From Raineyella sp. W15-4 (GTDB taxonomy: Bacteria > Actinomycetota > Actinomycetes > Propionibacteriales > Propionibacteriaceae), in assembly GCF_033170155.1 (NCBI RefSeq), contig NZ_CP137079.1:2542001-2606000 (forward strand): a DNA stretch of 64,000 bases. The letters run 5' to 3'. The notes under the pieces are model-generated. The model saw nothing but the letters and a program-made list of their open reading frames with translations. It did not search any database and had not been told where the DNA came from. Both the position numbers and the translations under genes were made by a program. Positions 25,574-34,759 of this stretch are shown piece by piece. Numbering within the stretch: position 1 is the stretch's first letter; each line of letters begins with the position of its first letter.

Positions 25574-27304
25574 ATGACCGTACGCCTCCCCACTCCCCGG
25601 CCCGCCTGGCAGCGCTCGACCGGGGTCGTCATCGTCGGGTCCGGCGCCGCCGGCCTGTCCACCGCCGTCCACCTGGCCGCCGCCGGCGTGCCGACCGTGC
25701 TGCTCACCCGGGCGGGCGTCGCCGACGGATCGACCGACTGGGCCCAGGGCGGGCTCGCCGCGGTGTGGGACGCGGCCGACTCGGCCGACTCCCACATCCA
25801 CGACACCCTGGTGGCCGGGGCCGGCCTGTGCGAGCCGGGCGCGGTCCGCGAGCTCGTCGACGGTGCCCCCGCCGCGATCCGCCGGCTGGTCCGGCTCGGC
25901 GCCCGGTTCGACCGGGACGCCGGCGGGGCGTACGACCTGCACCTGGAGGGCGGCCACCACGCCCGCCGGATCCTGCACGCCGGCGGTGACGCCAGCGGCC
26001 ACGAGGTGGAGCGGGCGCTGTCCGCCGCCCTGCGCCGGGCGGTCGGCGCATCCGGCTCGTCGGTCGAGGTGCTGGAGCACCTGCGGGCCGTCGATGTCCT
26101 CACCGATCCGGCCGGGCGGGCCCGCGGGGTCCGGGTCCGTCAGGACGACGGCACCGTCGGCGACTGGCTCGGCGCCGCGGTCGTCCTCGCCAGCGGCGGC
26201 ATCGGCCAGGTCTGGCCGCTCACCACCAACCCGGCGGTGGCCACCGGCGACGGCATCGCGATGGCCTACCGGGCCGGCGCCGTGGTCCGGGACATGGAGT
26301 TCACCCAGTTCCACCCCACCGTGTTGTGGATCGACCCGGCCCGGCGGGTGCCCGGCGACCGGGGCGTGCTGGTCTCCGAGGCGGTCCGCGGGGAGGGGGC
26401 GGTGATCATCGACCAGGAGGGTCGCCGGGTGATGGCCGGACTCCATCCGTTGGCGGACCTGGCTCCCCGCGACGTCGTCTCGGCGGCGATGCAGGCACAG
26501 ATGTCCCGTACCGGCGCCGACCACCTGCTCCTCGACGCGCGCGCCTTCGGCGAGCAGACCTGGCAGCAGCGCTTCCCGTCGATCCTGGCGATGTGCCGGG
26601 AACGCGGCATCGATCCGGTCACCGACCCGATCCCGGTCCGGCCCGGCGCCCACTACCTGTGCGGCGGGGTGGCGGCCGACCTCGACGGCCGGACCACCGT
26701 ACCCGGCCTGTACGCCGTCGGCGAGGTCGCCGCGACCGGTGTCCAGGGTGCCAACCGGCTGGCCTCGAACTCGCTGACCGAGGGCCTGGTCGCCGGCGAC
26801 CGGGTCGGTGCGCTGCTGGCCACCGCGTGGCGCGCCGGAACCCTGCGGCCCCCGGCGACACCGACCCGCCCGGCAGGCGCCGGGGCCCGGCAGGGTGCAC
26901 CGGGCACCGCCCGCCTGCTCGACCCCGCTCACCGGGACCGGCTGCGCGCCGTGATGGACCGCGGCGTGGAGGTCTCCCGCACCGCCGAGGCACTCGACGG
27001 CGCCCTGACCGCGCTCGGTGAGCTGTCGACCGGGACCGGCCTCGACGACAGCATCCTCGACATGACCAACCTGCACACCGTCGCCACCCTGGTCGCCACC
27101 GCCGCGATCACCCGCACCGAGTCGCGCGGCTGCCACCGGCGGGCGGACCACCCGGAGACCGCCGAGCACTGGCGGCACCACCTGTGCCTGGCCCTCGGCC
27201 CGGACGGCACCCCGACGGTGACCGAGCAGCCGCTCGGCGAGGCCCCCGGCGGCACGACCACACCCCACCCGGCCCGTACGCTCCCCGTGGAGGCGCTGGC
27301 ATGA
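25574..27304 (+). CDS. nadB: L-aspartate oxidase
   Basis: A 576-residue FAD enzyme oxidising L-aspartate to iminoaspartate for NadA. The N-terminal FAD loop is VIVGSGAAGLSTAVHLAAAG; SGGIGQVWPLTTNPAVATGDG, MEFTQFHPT, HYLCGGVAADLDGRT and YAVGEVAATGVQGANRLASNS are the succinate-dehydrogenase-superfamily flavoprotein motifs. The start is either ATG 25574 or GTG 25562, the latter overlapping the nadA stop; spacing to a Shine-Dalgarno sequence is poor for both, which suggests translational coupling. Confidence 0.95.
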   Translation: MTVRLPTPRPAWQRSTGVVIVGSGAAGLSTAVHLAAAGVPTVLLTRAGVADGSTDWAQGGLAAVWDAADSADSHIHDTLVAGAGLCEPGAVRELVDGAPAAIRRLVRLGARFDRDAGGAYDLHLEGGHHARRILHAGGDASGHEVERALSAALRRAVGASGSSVEVLEHLRAVDVLTDPAGRARGVRVRQDDGTVGDWLGAAVVLASGGIGQVWPLTTNPAVATGDGIAMAYRAGAVVRDMEFTQFHPTVLWIDPARRVPGDRGVLVSEAVRGEGAVIIDQEGRRVMAGLHPLADLAPRDVVSAAMQAQMSRTGADHLLLDARAFGEQTWQQRFPSILAMCRERGIDPVTDPIPVRPGAHYLCGGVAADLDGRTTVPGLYAVGEVAATGVQGANRLASNSLTEGLVAGDRVGALLATAWRAGTLRPPATPTRPAGAGARQGAPGTARLLDPAHRDRLRAVMDRGVEVSRTAEALDGALTALGELSTGTGLDDSILDMTNLHTVATLVATAAITRTESRGCHRRADHPETAEHWRHHLCLALGPDGTPTVTEQPLGEAPGGTTTPHPARTLPVEALA

Positions 27305-28260
27305 CCGCATCACTCCCCTGGCCCGCCGCGATCACCGAAGCCCTGACCGCCGCGGGACTCGATCCGCGGCGGGTGGCCGAGGTGGCGGACCGGACCCTCG
27401 CCGAGGACCTCTCCTGGGGGCCGGACGTCACCTCCGAGGCCACCCTGCCGGCCGGGGCCATCGGCGTCGCGGATGTCGTCGCCCGTCGGCCCGGTTGCCT
27501 GGCCGGGGTGCCGGTCGCAGCCGCGGTGCTGCACACCCAGGCGCACCGGGACGGCACCGCGGTGCAGGTCGCGACCGTCCGCGCCGACGGTGACCGGGTC
27601 CGGCCCGGTGACCTGGTGCTGACCGCCACCGGCCCGCTGCGCACCCTGCTGACCGGCGAACGGAGCATGCTCAACCTGCTCTGCCAGTTGTCCGGGGTCG
27701 CCACCGGCACCGCGGCCTGGGCCGACGCGCTGGCCGACACCCCGACGCGGGTCCGGGACACCCGCAAGACGGTGCCCGGCCTGCGGGTGCTGCAGAAGTA
27801 CGCGGTGCGCTGCGGAGGCGGGGTGAACCACCGGATGGGGCTCGGCGACGCGGCCCTGATCAAGGACAACCACATCGCCGCCGCCGGATCGGTGGCCGCC
27901 GCGTACGCCGCCGTCCGCCGCCATGCCCCGGGACTCACGGTGGAGGTCGAGTGCGACACCCTCACCCAGGTGGCCGAGGCGATCGAGGCGGGCGCCGACC
28001 TGTTGTTGCTGGACAACATGGACCCCGAGACCGTGCGGGCGGCCGTCGGACTCGCCCGGCCGGCCGGTGTCCGGACCGAGGCGAGCGGCGGACTCACCCT
28101 GACGGACGCGGCGGCGTACGGCGCCACCGGGGTGGACTACATCTCGGTGGGAGCGCTGACCCATTCGGCCACGGTGCTCGATCTGGGCTTCGACCTGCGG
28201 ACCAGCGGAATCACCGGAGGAGTTTCGGGTCACATTCCCACCCCTGGACCCGGAATCTGA
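27301..28260 (+). CDS. nadC: Nicotinate-nucleotide pyrophosphorylase
   Basis: A 319-residue quinolinate phosphoribosyltransferase, the third step of NAD synthesis. Motifs: LNLLCQLSGVAT, DTRKTVPGLRVLQKYAVRCG, NHRMGLGDAALIKDNHI and the final EASGGLTL-DYISVGALTHS. The ATG overlaps the nadB stop as ATGA. Pathway completeness (nadA, nadB, nadC contiguous) supports the assignment. Confidence 0.96.
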   Translation: MTASLPWPAAITEALTAAGLDPRRVAEVADRTLAEDLSWGPDVTSEATLPAGAIGVADVVARRPGCLAGVPVAAAVLHTQAHRDGTAVQVATVRADGDRVRPGDLVLTATGPLRTLLTGERSMLNLLCQLSGVATGTAAWADALADTPTRVRDTRKTVPGLRVLQKYAVRCGGGVNHRMGLGDAALIKDNHIAAAGSVAAAYAAVRRHAPGLTVEVECDTLTQVAEAIEAGADLLLLDNMDPETVRAAVGLARPAGVRTEASGGLTLTDAAAYGATGVDYISVGALTHSATVLDLGFDLRTSGITGGVSGHIPTPGPGI

Positions 28261-28300
28261 GGCACACTGGGACAACTGCAGGACGGCGAGAGGAGACCCT

Positions 28301-28405
28301 ATGAGCGAGAGCACGAAGAGCGCCGAGCCGCTGTGTGAGTGCGGATGCGGGGCGACGGTAGCCGCCTGCACCTGCCCGAACTGCGACCACAGGGCGAAGT
28401 CCTGA
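28301..28405 (+). CDS. 34-residue cysteine-rich peptide
   Basis: A short gene 40 bases after nadC with an excellent ribosome binding site (GAGAGGAG, 28288-28295). The product has six cysteines grouped as CECGC and CTCPNC with a His four residues on, which looks like a tiny zinc- or iron-binding knuckle. It ends directly before a strong terminator, so it is the last gene of the nadABC transcript. I do not recognise a family; metal binding is inferred from cysteine spacing. Confidence 0.7.
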   Translation: MSESTKSAEPLCECGCGATVAACTCPNCDHRAKS

Positions 28406-28420
28406 TTCTCCGACGTCAGT

Positions 28421-28473
28421 CATCGGGGGCCGGGCCGTCGTACGACACGTACGACCGGTGCCGGCCCCCGATG
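28421..28473. terminator. Long bidirectional hairpin between nadABC operon and glnE
   Basis: Outer 13-bp arms CATCGGGGGCCGG (28421-28433) and its complement (28461-28473) enclose an inner perfect stem GTCGTAC / GTACGAC (28437-28443, 28449-28455). It sits between convergent genes. Confidence 0.8.
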
Positions 28474-28484
28474 CAGGTCCACCC

Positions 28485-31448
28485 TCACTCGCCCCAGAAC
28501 AGCCTCTCGACCACGCCCCGCGCCCGGTGAGTGACCTCACCGTAGTGCGCCCGCAGCGGGCCGGAACCGTCGAACCCCATCGCGGCCGCCACCGCCGCCG
28601 CGTCTGCCCCGTCGGTGGGCAACGTGTCGGAGGCGCGGCCCCGGACCAGCATGATGACATTGCGGATCCGGCTGGCCAGCAGCCACGACTCCTCGAGCAC
28701 CGCGGCGTCCGTGGCCGCGATCAGCCCGAGGTCGCGTTCGGCCCGGAGCGCCGGCAGGGTCCGGGTGATCCGCAGCCCCGGATGCTCGTACGCGTGCTGC
28801 AGCTGGATCAGCTGCACCACCCATTCCACGTCGCTGAGTCCGCCCGGGCCGAGCTTGGTGTGCCGGGACCGCTCCACCCCGCGCGGCAGCCGCTCGGCCT
28901 CCATCCGGGCCTTGAGCCGGCGGATCTCCCGCACCTGGGTCTCGGTGAGCCCGCCCTCGGGCCAGCGCAGCGGCTCGATCTCCGCCAGCAGCCGCTCCCC
29001 GAGGTCCCGGTCCCCCGCCCCGAAGGCGCACCGCACCAGCGCCTGCGCCTCCCAGGTCGACGACCATCGCTGGTAGTAGGCACGGAAGGACTCCAGCGAG
29101 CGCACCATCGGCCCGCCCTTGCCCTCCGGACGCAGATCGGCGTCGATCTCCAGTGCGGGATCGGCGCCGGGCTGGCGGAGCACCTCGCGCAGCCGGGTGA
29201 CCGCAGTGATCGCCCGGCGCTGCAGCTCCGGATCGTCGGTGTCCGCCATCACGAACATGCAGTCGGCGTCGGAGGCGTACGACATCTCCCCGCCGCCCCA
29301 CCGGCCCATCGCCATCACCGCGATCGCCGGCAACGGCTCACCGCGTTCCGCCGCCTCCCGGGCGACGATCCGCAGGGTCGCCTCCAGGGTGGCAGTGGCC
29401 AGGTTGGTCAGGGCGTCACCGACGTCCTCCACGTCGATCCGGTGCAGGATGTCGGCCATCGACACCCGCAGCAGCTCGGCGCGCCGCAGCGCCCGGATCG
29501 CGTCGGTGGCGGACTGGGCGTCGTCGTGGCGCAGCGCGGCGGCGGTGAAGTCGGCGACCAGCTTCTCCAGCGGCCGGGGCAGTTCCTCCCCCTCGTCGGC
29601 GAGCATCTGCACCGACTGGGGTGAGCGCAGCAGCATGCCGGTGGCGTAGCGGCTGGTCGACAGGACCAGCGCCAGTCGCTCGGCCATCGCGCCCCCGTCG
29701 CGCAGTGCCCGCAGGTACCACGAGGTCCGGCCGAGTCCCTCGGAGACCTTGCGGAAGGCCAGCAGCCCGGCGTCCGGGTTGGGGCCGTCGGCGAACCAGC
29801 CGAGCATCGCCGGCAGGATCTGGCGCTGGATCTCGGCCTGCCGGGTCATCCCCTGGGTGAGCGCCGCCAGGTGGGTCAACGCCGCCCTGGGATCGGCGTA
29901 GCCGAGACCGCGCAGCCGGTCCTCGGCGCTCGCCGCGGTGAGCCGCAGCTCCTCGGTGGTGATCCGGGAGACCGCCTCCAGCAGGGGCGAGTAGAACACC
30001 CGCTGGTGCAGCCCGATCACCCGGCGGGTGCTGTCCCGCCAGGCCCTGACGACCTCCTCGGCCGGGTTGCGGCGGAAGCCGAGGGACCGGCCGAGCCGGC
30101 GCAGGCCCGCCTCGTCCTCCGGGATCAGGTGCGTACGGCGCAGCTTGTAGAGCTGCACCCGGTGCTCCATGGTGCGCTGGAACCGGTAGGCCGCCGCCAT
30201 CTCGGCGCCGTCCTCCCGGCCGACGTAACCGTGCTCGACCAGCGCCGCCAGCCCCGGCAGGGTGCCCGGCTCGCGGACCCGGTCGTCGACCCGGCCGTGC
30301 ACCAGTTCCAGCAGCTGCACGGTGAACTCGGTGTCGCGCAGGCCACCCTCACCGAGCTTGATCTCCCGGCCCTGTTCCTTGGCGGGAATCAGCCGGACGA
30401 CGCGCTTGCGCATCGCCTGCACCTCGTGGACGAACCCTTCCCGGCCGCCGACCTGCCAGACCATCGGCGAGACGGTGTCGACGAACGCCTGCCCGAGCCG
30501 GCGGTCACCGGCGGCCGGGCGGGCCTTGAGCATGGCCTGGAACTCCCACGCCTTGGCCCACTTCTGGTAGTAGCTGCGGTGGCTGGCCAGCGTCCGGACC
30601 AGCGGACCGGCCTTGCCCTCCGGCCGCAGCGCCGCGTCCACCGGCCAGATGGTGCCGACCCCGGAGTGGGCCGAGCAGACCCGCTGCAGAGCCGAGGCCA
30701 GTTTCGTCCCGAGCACCGCCAGCGCGTCGCCGCCGATCCGCGGAGTGCCGTCGGCGTCACCGGCCGGCTCGACGACGTACAGCACGTCGACGTCGGAGAC
30801 GTAGTTGAGTTCCCGGGCACCGGTCTTGCCGAGGGCGACCACGGCGAGCCGGATCCGGGCGGATTCCTCGGTGCCGATCTCGCCGCGGCCGATCGCCAAC
30901 GCGGACTCCAGCACCGCGTCGGCAAGGTCCGCCAGTTCGGCGGAGACGGACGGCTGGATCAGGGTGGGGTCCGCGGCGCACAGGTCCCGGGCGGCGATCC
31001 TCAGCAGCGCCCGGTGGTAGGCGATCCGCAACTCGTCGCCGCTCAGCCGGTCGGCGACCGGGGCGGTCGCCCCCTCGTCGGCGCCGACCGCGGCCAGCAG
31101 GTCCCCGCGCAGGACAGCGGCGGGGGTCCGGTCCAGCGGGCCGGCCAGCTCGCCGATGTCGCCGGGAAAACGGATCAGGTGCAGCTGCAGGCCGAGACTC
31201 GCCCCGAGGACGTGGACGAGGCGGCGGGCCAGATCGGGATCGTTGACCATCCGCCCCGGCAGGTCGGGGTCCTCCTCGACCAGGCGGTGCAGGCCGGTCA
31301 GCGCGAGGTCCGGATCGGCGGCGTCGGCGAGCAGGTCGATGCAGGCCTCCGCCCCGCTCGGCCACCCGCCCAGCAGCTTCTCCGCGCGGTCCGCATCGGA
31401 GAAGCCGAGGCGCGCCAGCCGTCCGACCGTGGTTTCCAGCCGATCCAT
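28485..31448 (-). CDS. glnE: Glutamine synthetase adenylyltransferase/adenylyl-removing enzyme
   Basis: A 987-residue GlnE, which attaches AMP to GlnA and removes it according to nitrogen status. Two nucleotidyltransferase halves are visible, each with the metal-binding G/S-D-x-D motif: YVSDVDVLYV in the N-terminal (removing) half and YASDADCMFV in the C-terminal (attaching) half, each followed by DLRPEGK-type segments. Length matches the family. ATG 31448 is chosen because a TACGAT box ends seven bases upstream, implying a leaderless message. Its substrate tyrosine is visible in the glnA fragment at the window start. Confidence 0.96.
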   Translation of the reverse strand: MDRLETTVGRLARLGFSDADRAEKLLGGWPSGAEACIDLLADAADPDLALTGLHRLVEEDPDLPGRMVNDPDLARRLVHVLGASLGLQLHLIRFPGDIGELAGPLDRTPAAVLRGDLLAAVGADEGATAPVADRLSGDELRIAYHRALLRIAARDLCAADPTLIQPSVSAELADLADAVLESALAIGRGEIGTEESARIRLAVVALGKTGARELNYVSDVDVLYVVEPAGDADGTPRIGGDALAVLGTKLASALQRVCSAHSGVGTIWPVDAALRPEGKAGPLVRTLASHRSYYQKWAKAWEFQAMLKARPAAGDRRLGQAFVDTVSPMVWQVGGREGFVHEVQAMRKRVVRLIPAKEQGREIKLGEGGLRDTEFTVQLLELVHGRVDDRVREPGTLPGLAALVEHGYVGREDGAEMAAAYRFQRTMEHRVQLYKLRRTHLIPEDEAGLRRLGRSLGFRRNPAEEVVRAWRDSTRRVIGLHQRVFYSPLLEAVSRITTEELRLTAASAEDRLRGLGYADPRAALTHLAALTQGMTRQAEIQRQILPAMLGWFADGPNPDAGLLAFRKVSEGLGRTSWYLRALRDGGAMAERLALVLSTSRYATGMLLRSPQSVQMLADEGEELPRPLEKLVADFTAAALRHDDAQSATDAIRALRRAELLRVSMADILHRIDVEDVGDALTNLATATLEATLRIVAREAAERGEPLPAIAVMAMGRWGGGEMSYASDADCMFVMADTDDPELQRRAITAVTRLREVLRQPGADPALEIDADLRPEGKGGPMVRSLESFRAYYQRWSSTWEAQALVRCAFGAGDRDLGERLLAEIEPLRWPEGGLTETQVREIRRLKARMEAERLPRGVERSRHTKLGPGGLSDVEWVVQLIQLQHAYEHPGLRITRTLPALRAERDLGLIAATDAAVLEESWLLASRIRNVIMLVRGRASDTLPTDGADAAAVAAAMGFDGSGPLRAHYGEVTHRARGVVERLFWGE

Positions 31449-31455
31449 GCCTCGC

Positions 31456-31461
31456 ATCGTA
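31456..31461 (-). promoter_or_regulatory. glnE: -10 box TACGAT, leaderless glnE
   Basis: TACGAT, then 7 nt, then ATG at 31448. Confidence 0.55.
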
Positions 31462-31568
31462 CGTCCTGACGTGTCGCGTCCCCCCGCAGTCGAATCCGCA
31501 CGCCAGGGTACGGCACATCGTTCCGCCCCCGTTTCCCGCACCGCAACATGGCGGTCATCCACCCGGGG

Positions 31569-31574
31569 TAGCGT
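31569..31574 (+). promoter_or_regulatory. -10 box TAGCGT, leaderless start at 31582
   Basis: TAGCGT, then 7 nt, then GTG at 31582. Confidence 0.5.
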
Positions 31575-31581
31575 CGAGCGG

Positions 31582-32421
31582 GTGACATCGACGATGAGGG
31601 CCCAGCGCCAGACCCAGAAGCTACGTCACACCTTCGCCGGGGCACTGCAGACCGTGGAGAACATCGTCGCCGGGCTGGGACCGGCGGACCACCGGCTGCC
31701 GGCGATCCAGCCCGGCTGGGACGTCCGCCTGCTGTGCGCGGGATCGCTGTGGCGGCTGACCGAGGTCGGTGCCCAGTTGCAGCGGCCCTCGGCGACCCGG
31801 CCGGTCACCCTGGAGCGCTACGCGGCGCATCTGCGGGCGATGGGTCATCGCCGGTTCGACCGCGCGGTGGACACCGCGGGCCGCGACTCCGGGGTGTTGC
31901 TGGGTCGCCAACTCGTCGCCGTCATCGAGGACATCGTGGCCGTGCTGGCCGACGGCGACCTGCCGCCGCTGGTGGACACCGGCGCGGGCCAGCTCAGCCT
32001 GCTCGACTTCCTCCGGGTGCACGTGCTGGAGGTCGTGCTCTTCCACGACGACCTGGCCCGGACGCTGGAGCGGGCCGGCCGCGCGGTGTCGGCCGCGCCG
32101 GCCGAGGCGACGGCGACGGCGGTCCGGACCCTGGCCGACATCCTCGCCGTGCGGGCACCGGGCAAGGCGATCGAGGTGCGCATCCCGCCGTACGCCGCAG
32201 TCCAGATCGGCGACCCGGCGAGGGCCACCCCGGGTGCCCCGATCATTCCCGAGCCGGCGCACACCCGGGGCACCCCGCCGGCGGTGATCGAGACCGACCC
32301 GACCACCTTCCTGCGGGTGATGAGCGACCGCCGGGACTGGGCCGGGGCGGTCGCCGACCACGCGATCAACGCGTCAGGACTGCGTACCGACCTGTCGCCG
32401 CTGCTGCCACTGGTGGGCTGA
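31582..32421 (+). CDS. Sterol-carrier/mycothiol-dependent maleylpyruvate isomerase-like protein
   Basis: A 279-residue protein resembling the actinobacterial DinB-type 'maleylpyruvate isomerase family' proteins: an N-terminal helical bundle (about 10-160, with GWDVRLLCAGSLWRLTEVG and FLRVHVLEVVLFHDDL) and a C-terminal sterol-carrier-like domain (AIEVRIPPYAAVQI). Many such proteins use mycothiol. The metal-binding His set of the DinB fold is not obvious except in VHVLEVVLFHDDL. Start GTG 31582 fits a leaderless promoter; ATG 31594 is an alternative. Confidence 0.7.
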   Translation: MTSTMRAQRQTQKLRHTFAGALQTVENIVAGLGPADHRLPAIQPGWDVRLLCAGSLWRLTEVGAQLQRPSATRPVTLERYAAHLRAMGHRRFDRAVDTAGRDSGVLLGRQLVAVIEDIVAVLADGDLPPLVDTGAGQLSLLDFLRVHVLEVVLFHDDLARTLERAGRAVSAAPAEATATAVRTLADILAVRAPGKAIEVRIPPYAAVQIGDPARATPGAPIIPEPAHTRGTPPAVIETDPTTFLRVMSDRRDWAGAVADHAINASGLRTDLSPLLPLVG

Positions 32422-32462
32422 GCCGCCCGCAGGACCCGAGGCGGAGGCGATCAGGAGGCCGG

Positions 32463-33800
32463 TCAGAGGTTGGGCAGCATGGTGTCGAGCTCGTACGCGG
32501 TCACCCGGTGCCGGTAGGCCTCGAACTCCGCCCGCTTGTTGCGCAGGAAGAACTCGAACACGTGGGTGCCGAGGGTCTCGGCGACCAGCTCCGAGCCCTC
32601 CATCACCTCGATGGCCTCCTCCAGGCTGCGCGGCAGGGTGCGGATGCCGAGCATCTTGCGCTCCCGCTCGGTGAGCGAGGACACGTCGTCCTCGGCTTCC
32701 GGCGGCAGGTCGAGCTCCCGTTCGATGCCGTCCAGCCCGGCGGCCAGGGCCAGGGCGTACGCCAGGTAGGGGTTGGACGCCGAGTCGATGGACCGCAGCT
32801 CGACCCGGGCGGAACTGCCCTTGGTCGGCTTGTACATCGGCACCCGGACCAGCGCCGAGCGGTTGTTGCGGCCCCAGCTGATGAACGACGGCGCCTCGTC
32901 GCCGTGCACCAGCCGCTTGTAGGAGTTGACCCACTGGTTGGTGACGGCGGTGATCTCGGCGGCATGGGCGAGCAGACCGGCGATGAAGTGCCGGCCGGTC
33001 TTGGACAGGTTGTACTCCGCCGAGGCGTCGTGGAAGACGTTGCTGTCGCCCTCGAACAGCGACATATGGGTGTGCATGCCGGAGCCGGGTTCGTCGGTGA
33101 AGGGCTTGGGCATGAAGGTGGCCCGGACGCCCTTGCTCATCGCCACTTCCTTCACCACCACCCGGAAGGTCATGATGTTGTCGGCCATCGACAGTGCGTC
33201 GGCGTAGCGCAGGTCGATCTCCTGCTGCCCGGCCCCCGCCTCATGATGGGAGAACTCGACCGAGATGCCCATCTGCTCGAGCATGGTGATCGCCGCCCGG
33301 CGGAAATCGGTGCCCTGGGGCTGTGCGGTGTGGTCGAAGTAGCCCGAGTAGTCGATCGGCCTCGGCTCCCGGCCCGGCTGGCGGTCCGCCTCGATCAGGA
33401 AGAACTCGATCTCGGGGTGGCAGTAGAACGTGTAGCCCATGTCCGAGGCCCGGGAGAGGGCCCGCTTGAGCACGTAGCGGGGGTCGGCCCAGGACGGCGA
33501 GCCGTCGGGGTGACGGATGTCGCAGAACATCCGGGCGGTCCCGCCCGCCTCCTCGCGCCACGGCAGCAGCTGGAAGGTCGACGGGTCGGGGTGGGCGACC
33601 ATGTCCGACTCGTAGACGCGGGCGAAGCCCTCGACCGCCGAGCCGTCGAAGCCGATCCCCTCGTCGAACGCCCCCTCCAATTCGGCGGGTGCGATCGCCA
33701 CGGACTTCAGGAACCCCAGCACGTCCGTGAACCAGAGGCGTACGAATCGGACATCGCGCTCCTCGAGCGAACGGAGCACGTACTCGGTCTGCTTGTCCAT
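32463..33800 (-). CDS. glnA2: Glutamine synthetase GlnA2-type
   Basis: A 445-residue type-I-like glutamine synthetase close in length to GlnA2 of mycobacteria. Signature regions are GIGFDGSAVEGFARV, EIEFFL, HHEAGAGQQEIDLRY, the ATP-site FMPKPFTDEPGSGMHTHMSL and NPYLAYALAL. Where GlnA has the adenylylated Tyr motif (LYELP), this protein has VSSLTERER, so GlnE should not control it. GlnA2-type enzymes can also act on polyamines or make D-glutamine/isoglutamine, so glutamine synthesis is likely but not certain. Confidence 0.94.
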   Translation of the reverse strand: MDKQTEYVLRSLEERDVRFVRLWFTDVLGFLKSVAIAPAELEGAFDEGIGFDGSAVEGFARVYESDMVAHPDPSTFQLLPWREEAGGTARMFCDIRHPDGSPSWADPRYVLKRALSRASDMGYTFYCHPEIEFFLIEADRQPGREPRPIDYSGYFDHTAQPQGTDFRRAAITMLEQMGISVEFSHHEAGAGQQEIDLRYADALSMADNIMTFRVVVKEVAMSKGVRATFMPKPFTDEPGSGMHTHMSLFEGDSNVFHDASAEYNLSKTGRHFIAGLLAHAAEITAVTNQWVNSYKRLVHGDEAPSFISWGRNNRSALVRVPMYKPTKGSSARVELRSIDSASNPYLAYALALAAGLDGIERELDLPPEAEDDVSSLTERERKMLGIRTLPRSLEEAIEVMEGSELVAETLGTHVFEFFLRNKRAEFEAYRHRVTAYELDTMLPNL

Positions 33801-33806
33801 GCTGAC

Positions 33807-33812
33807 AGTCTG
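33807..33812 (-). promoter_or_regulatory. glnA2: -10-like box CAGACT before glnA2
   Basis: CAGACT (TAGACT-like), then 6 nt, then ATG at 33800; a weaker leaderless candidate. Confidence 0.35.
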
Positions 33813-33912
33813 CCGCTAATCGTGTTTCAGCGGTGTGACGACCAGCGGAATGAAGCATGCCGGAGCGTGGTCCGATCCGACCCCGGTGACCGCCCCCGAC
33901 GAGCACCGCGGG

Positions 33913-33918
33913 TAGAGT
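33913..33918 (+). promoter_or_regulatory. -10 box TAGAGT, leaderless start at 33925
   Basis: TAGAGT, then 6 nt, then GTG at 33925. This supports the otherwise unrecognised downstream frame as a real gene. Confidence 0.5.
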
Positions 33919-33924
33919 CGTGCC

Positions 33925-34344
33925 GTGATCCAGAGGCGCCTACCGGGATGGAGCCGCAGCCGGGACGACCGTCCCGCGCCGTGGGCGGTCCTGCCGCGCC
34001 CCCGGGCACAGCGCCGGGAGACGGTGATCGGGCCGTGGGCGCTGCGCGCCTCGGCCTTCCCCCACCCGTCGTCCCCGTCCTCCGCACCGCCGGCCCGCTC
34101 GCCGCAGCGTGTCCCTTCGCCCACACCGCGCCCGCCGGAGGCCACCGGCAGCACTCCGCAGGTGGTCCCGTTGGGCGGAGGCCTGGCGCTGGTCTCCGTC
34201 GGCCAGTGGGACGAGGACTCCGCCTCCACCATCCAGATGCCGGCCATCCGGGACACCCCGTCGCCGGCGCCCGGGTATCCGTCCCCGTCCGGACCGTCGT
34301 ACGCGCCACGGCCGTACGGGTCGGACACCCCCTGGCGCGGCTGA
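33925..34344 (+). CDS. Proline/serine-rich hypothetical protein
   Basis: A 139-residue protein I do not recognise. The N-terminal third is Arg-rich and the middle and end are Pro/Ser-rich, with one ordered-looking stretch PLGGGLALVSVGQWDEDSAS. It lacks a signal peptide or membrane segment. The evidence for a gene is the TAGAGT box six bases before the GTG and the absence of a better frame. The C-terminal PSPAPGYPSPSGPSYAPRPYG resembles the Pro/Ser/Tyr linker of the ATPase at 35754. Confidence 0.5.
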   Translation: MIQRRLPGWSRSRDDRPAPWAVLPRPRAQRRETVIGPWALRASAFPHPSSPSSAPPARSPQRVPSPTPRPPEATGSTPQVVPLGGGLALVSVGQWDEDSASTIQMPAIRDTPSPAPGYPSPSGPSYAPRPYGSDTPWRG

Positions 34345-34412
34345 CGGCCCGCGACTGACGGCCCGCGACTGACGGCCGGAGTGGGCCCGTCCGACCTACT
34401 GGTCATCCGGAC

Positions 34413-34625
34413 CTACCGGTCGTCGCGATCCTCCTCGTCCTCCTCGTCGTTCCACCGCGGATCCTCGTCCCACGCCTCGTTGCGTTCCTGGACCCGCTCG
34501 AGGGCATGGCCCGCCTCTTCCCGCGTCGGGTACGGACCGAGCCGGTCCGCCGCCCGGCAGCCCTCATAGCGCTCCACTGCATGGTGCTTCATGCAGTACC
34601 ACCAGGTGTCCTCCAACTGGGTCAC
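34413..34625 (-). CDS. Small SPOR-domain-like protein
   Basis: A 70-residue acidic protein with WWYCMKHHAVERYEGC followed by RLGPYPTREEAGHALERVQERNE, the short repeat found in actinobacterial SPOR-like proteins located next to map. GTG 34625 is preceded by a perfect AGGAGG. The C-terminus is a run of Asp, Glu and Arg. Cytoplasmic; function unknown. Divergent from map. Confidence 0.8.
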   Translation of the reverse strand: MTQLEDTWWYCMKHHAVERYEGCRAADRLGPYPTREEAGHALERVQERNEAWDEDPRWNDEEDEEDRDDR

Positions 34626-34746
34626 GGTGCCCTCCTGACGACGGGTGACGGCGCATCGGCGGCCGCCTCCCCAGCATCGCACTCCACCCGGCCGGACGTC
34701 CCGCGTCGGCCCGGTCCGGAGCCCGGGCGGTCGGAGACCCGCCGAG

Positions 34747-34752
34747 TACCCT
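34747..34752 (+). promoter_or_regulatory. map: -10 box TACCCT, leaderless map
   Basis: TACCCT, then 7 nt, then GTG at 34760. Confidence 0.5.
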
Positions 34753-34759
34753 GTCCCAC

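Noticed and set aside
31734-34358. An 874-codon plus-strand open frame
   Set aside because: It crosses the real glnA2 antisense and two other genes; no family features and no promoter.
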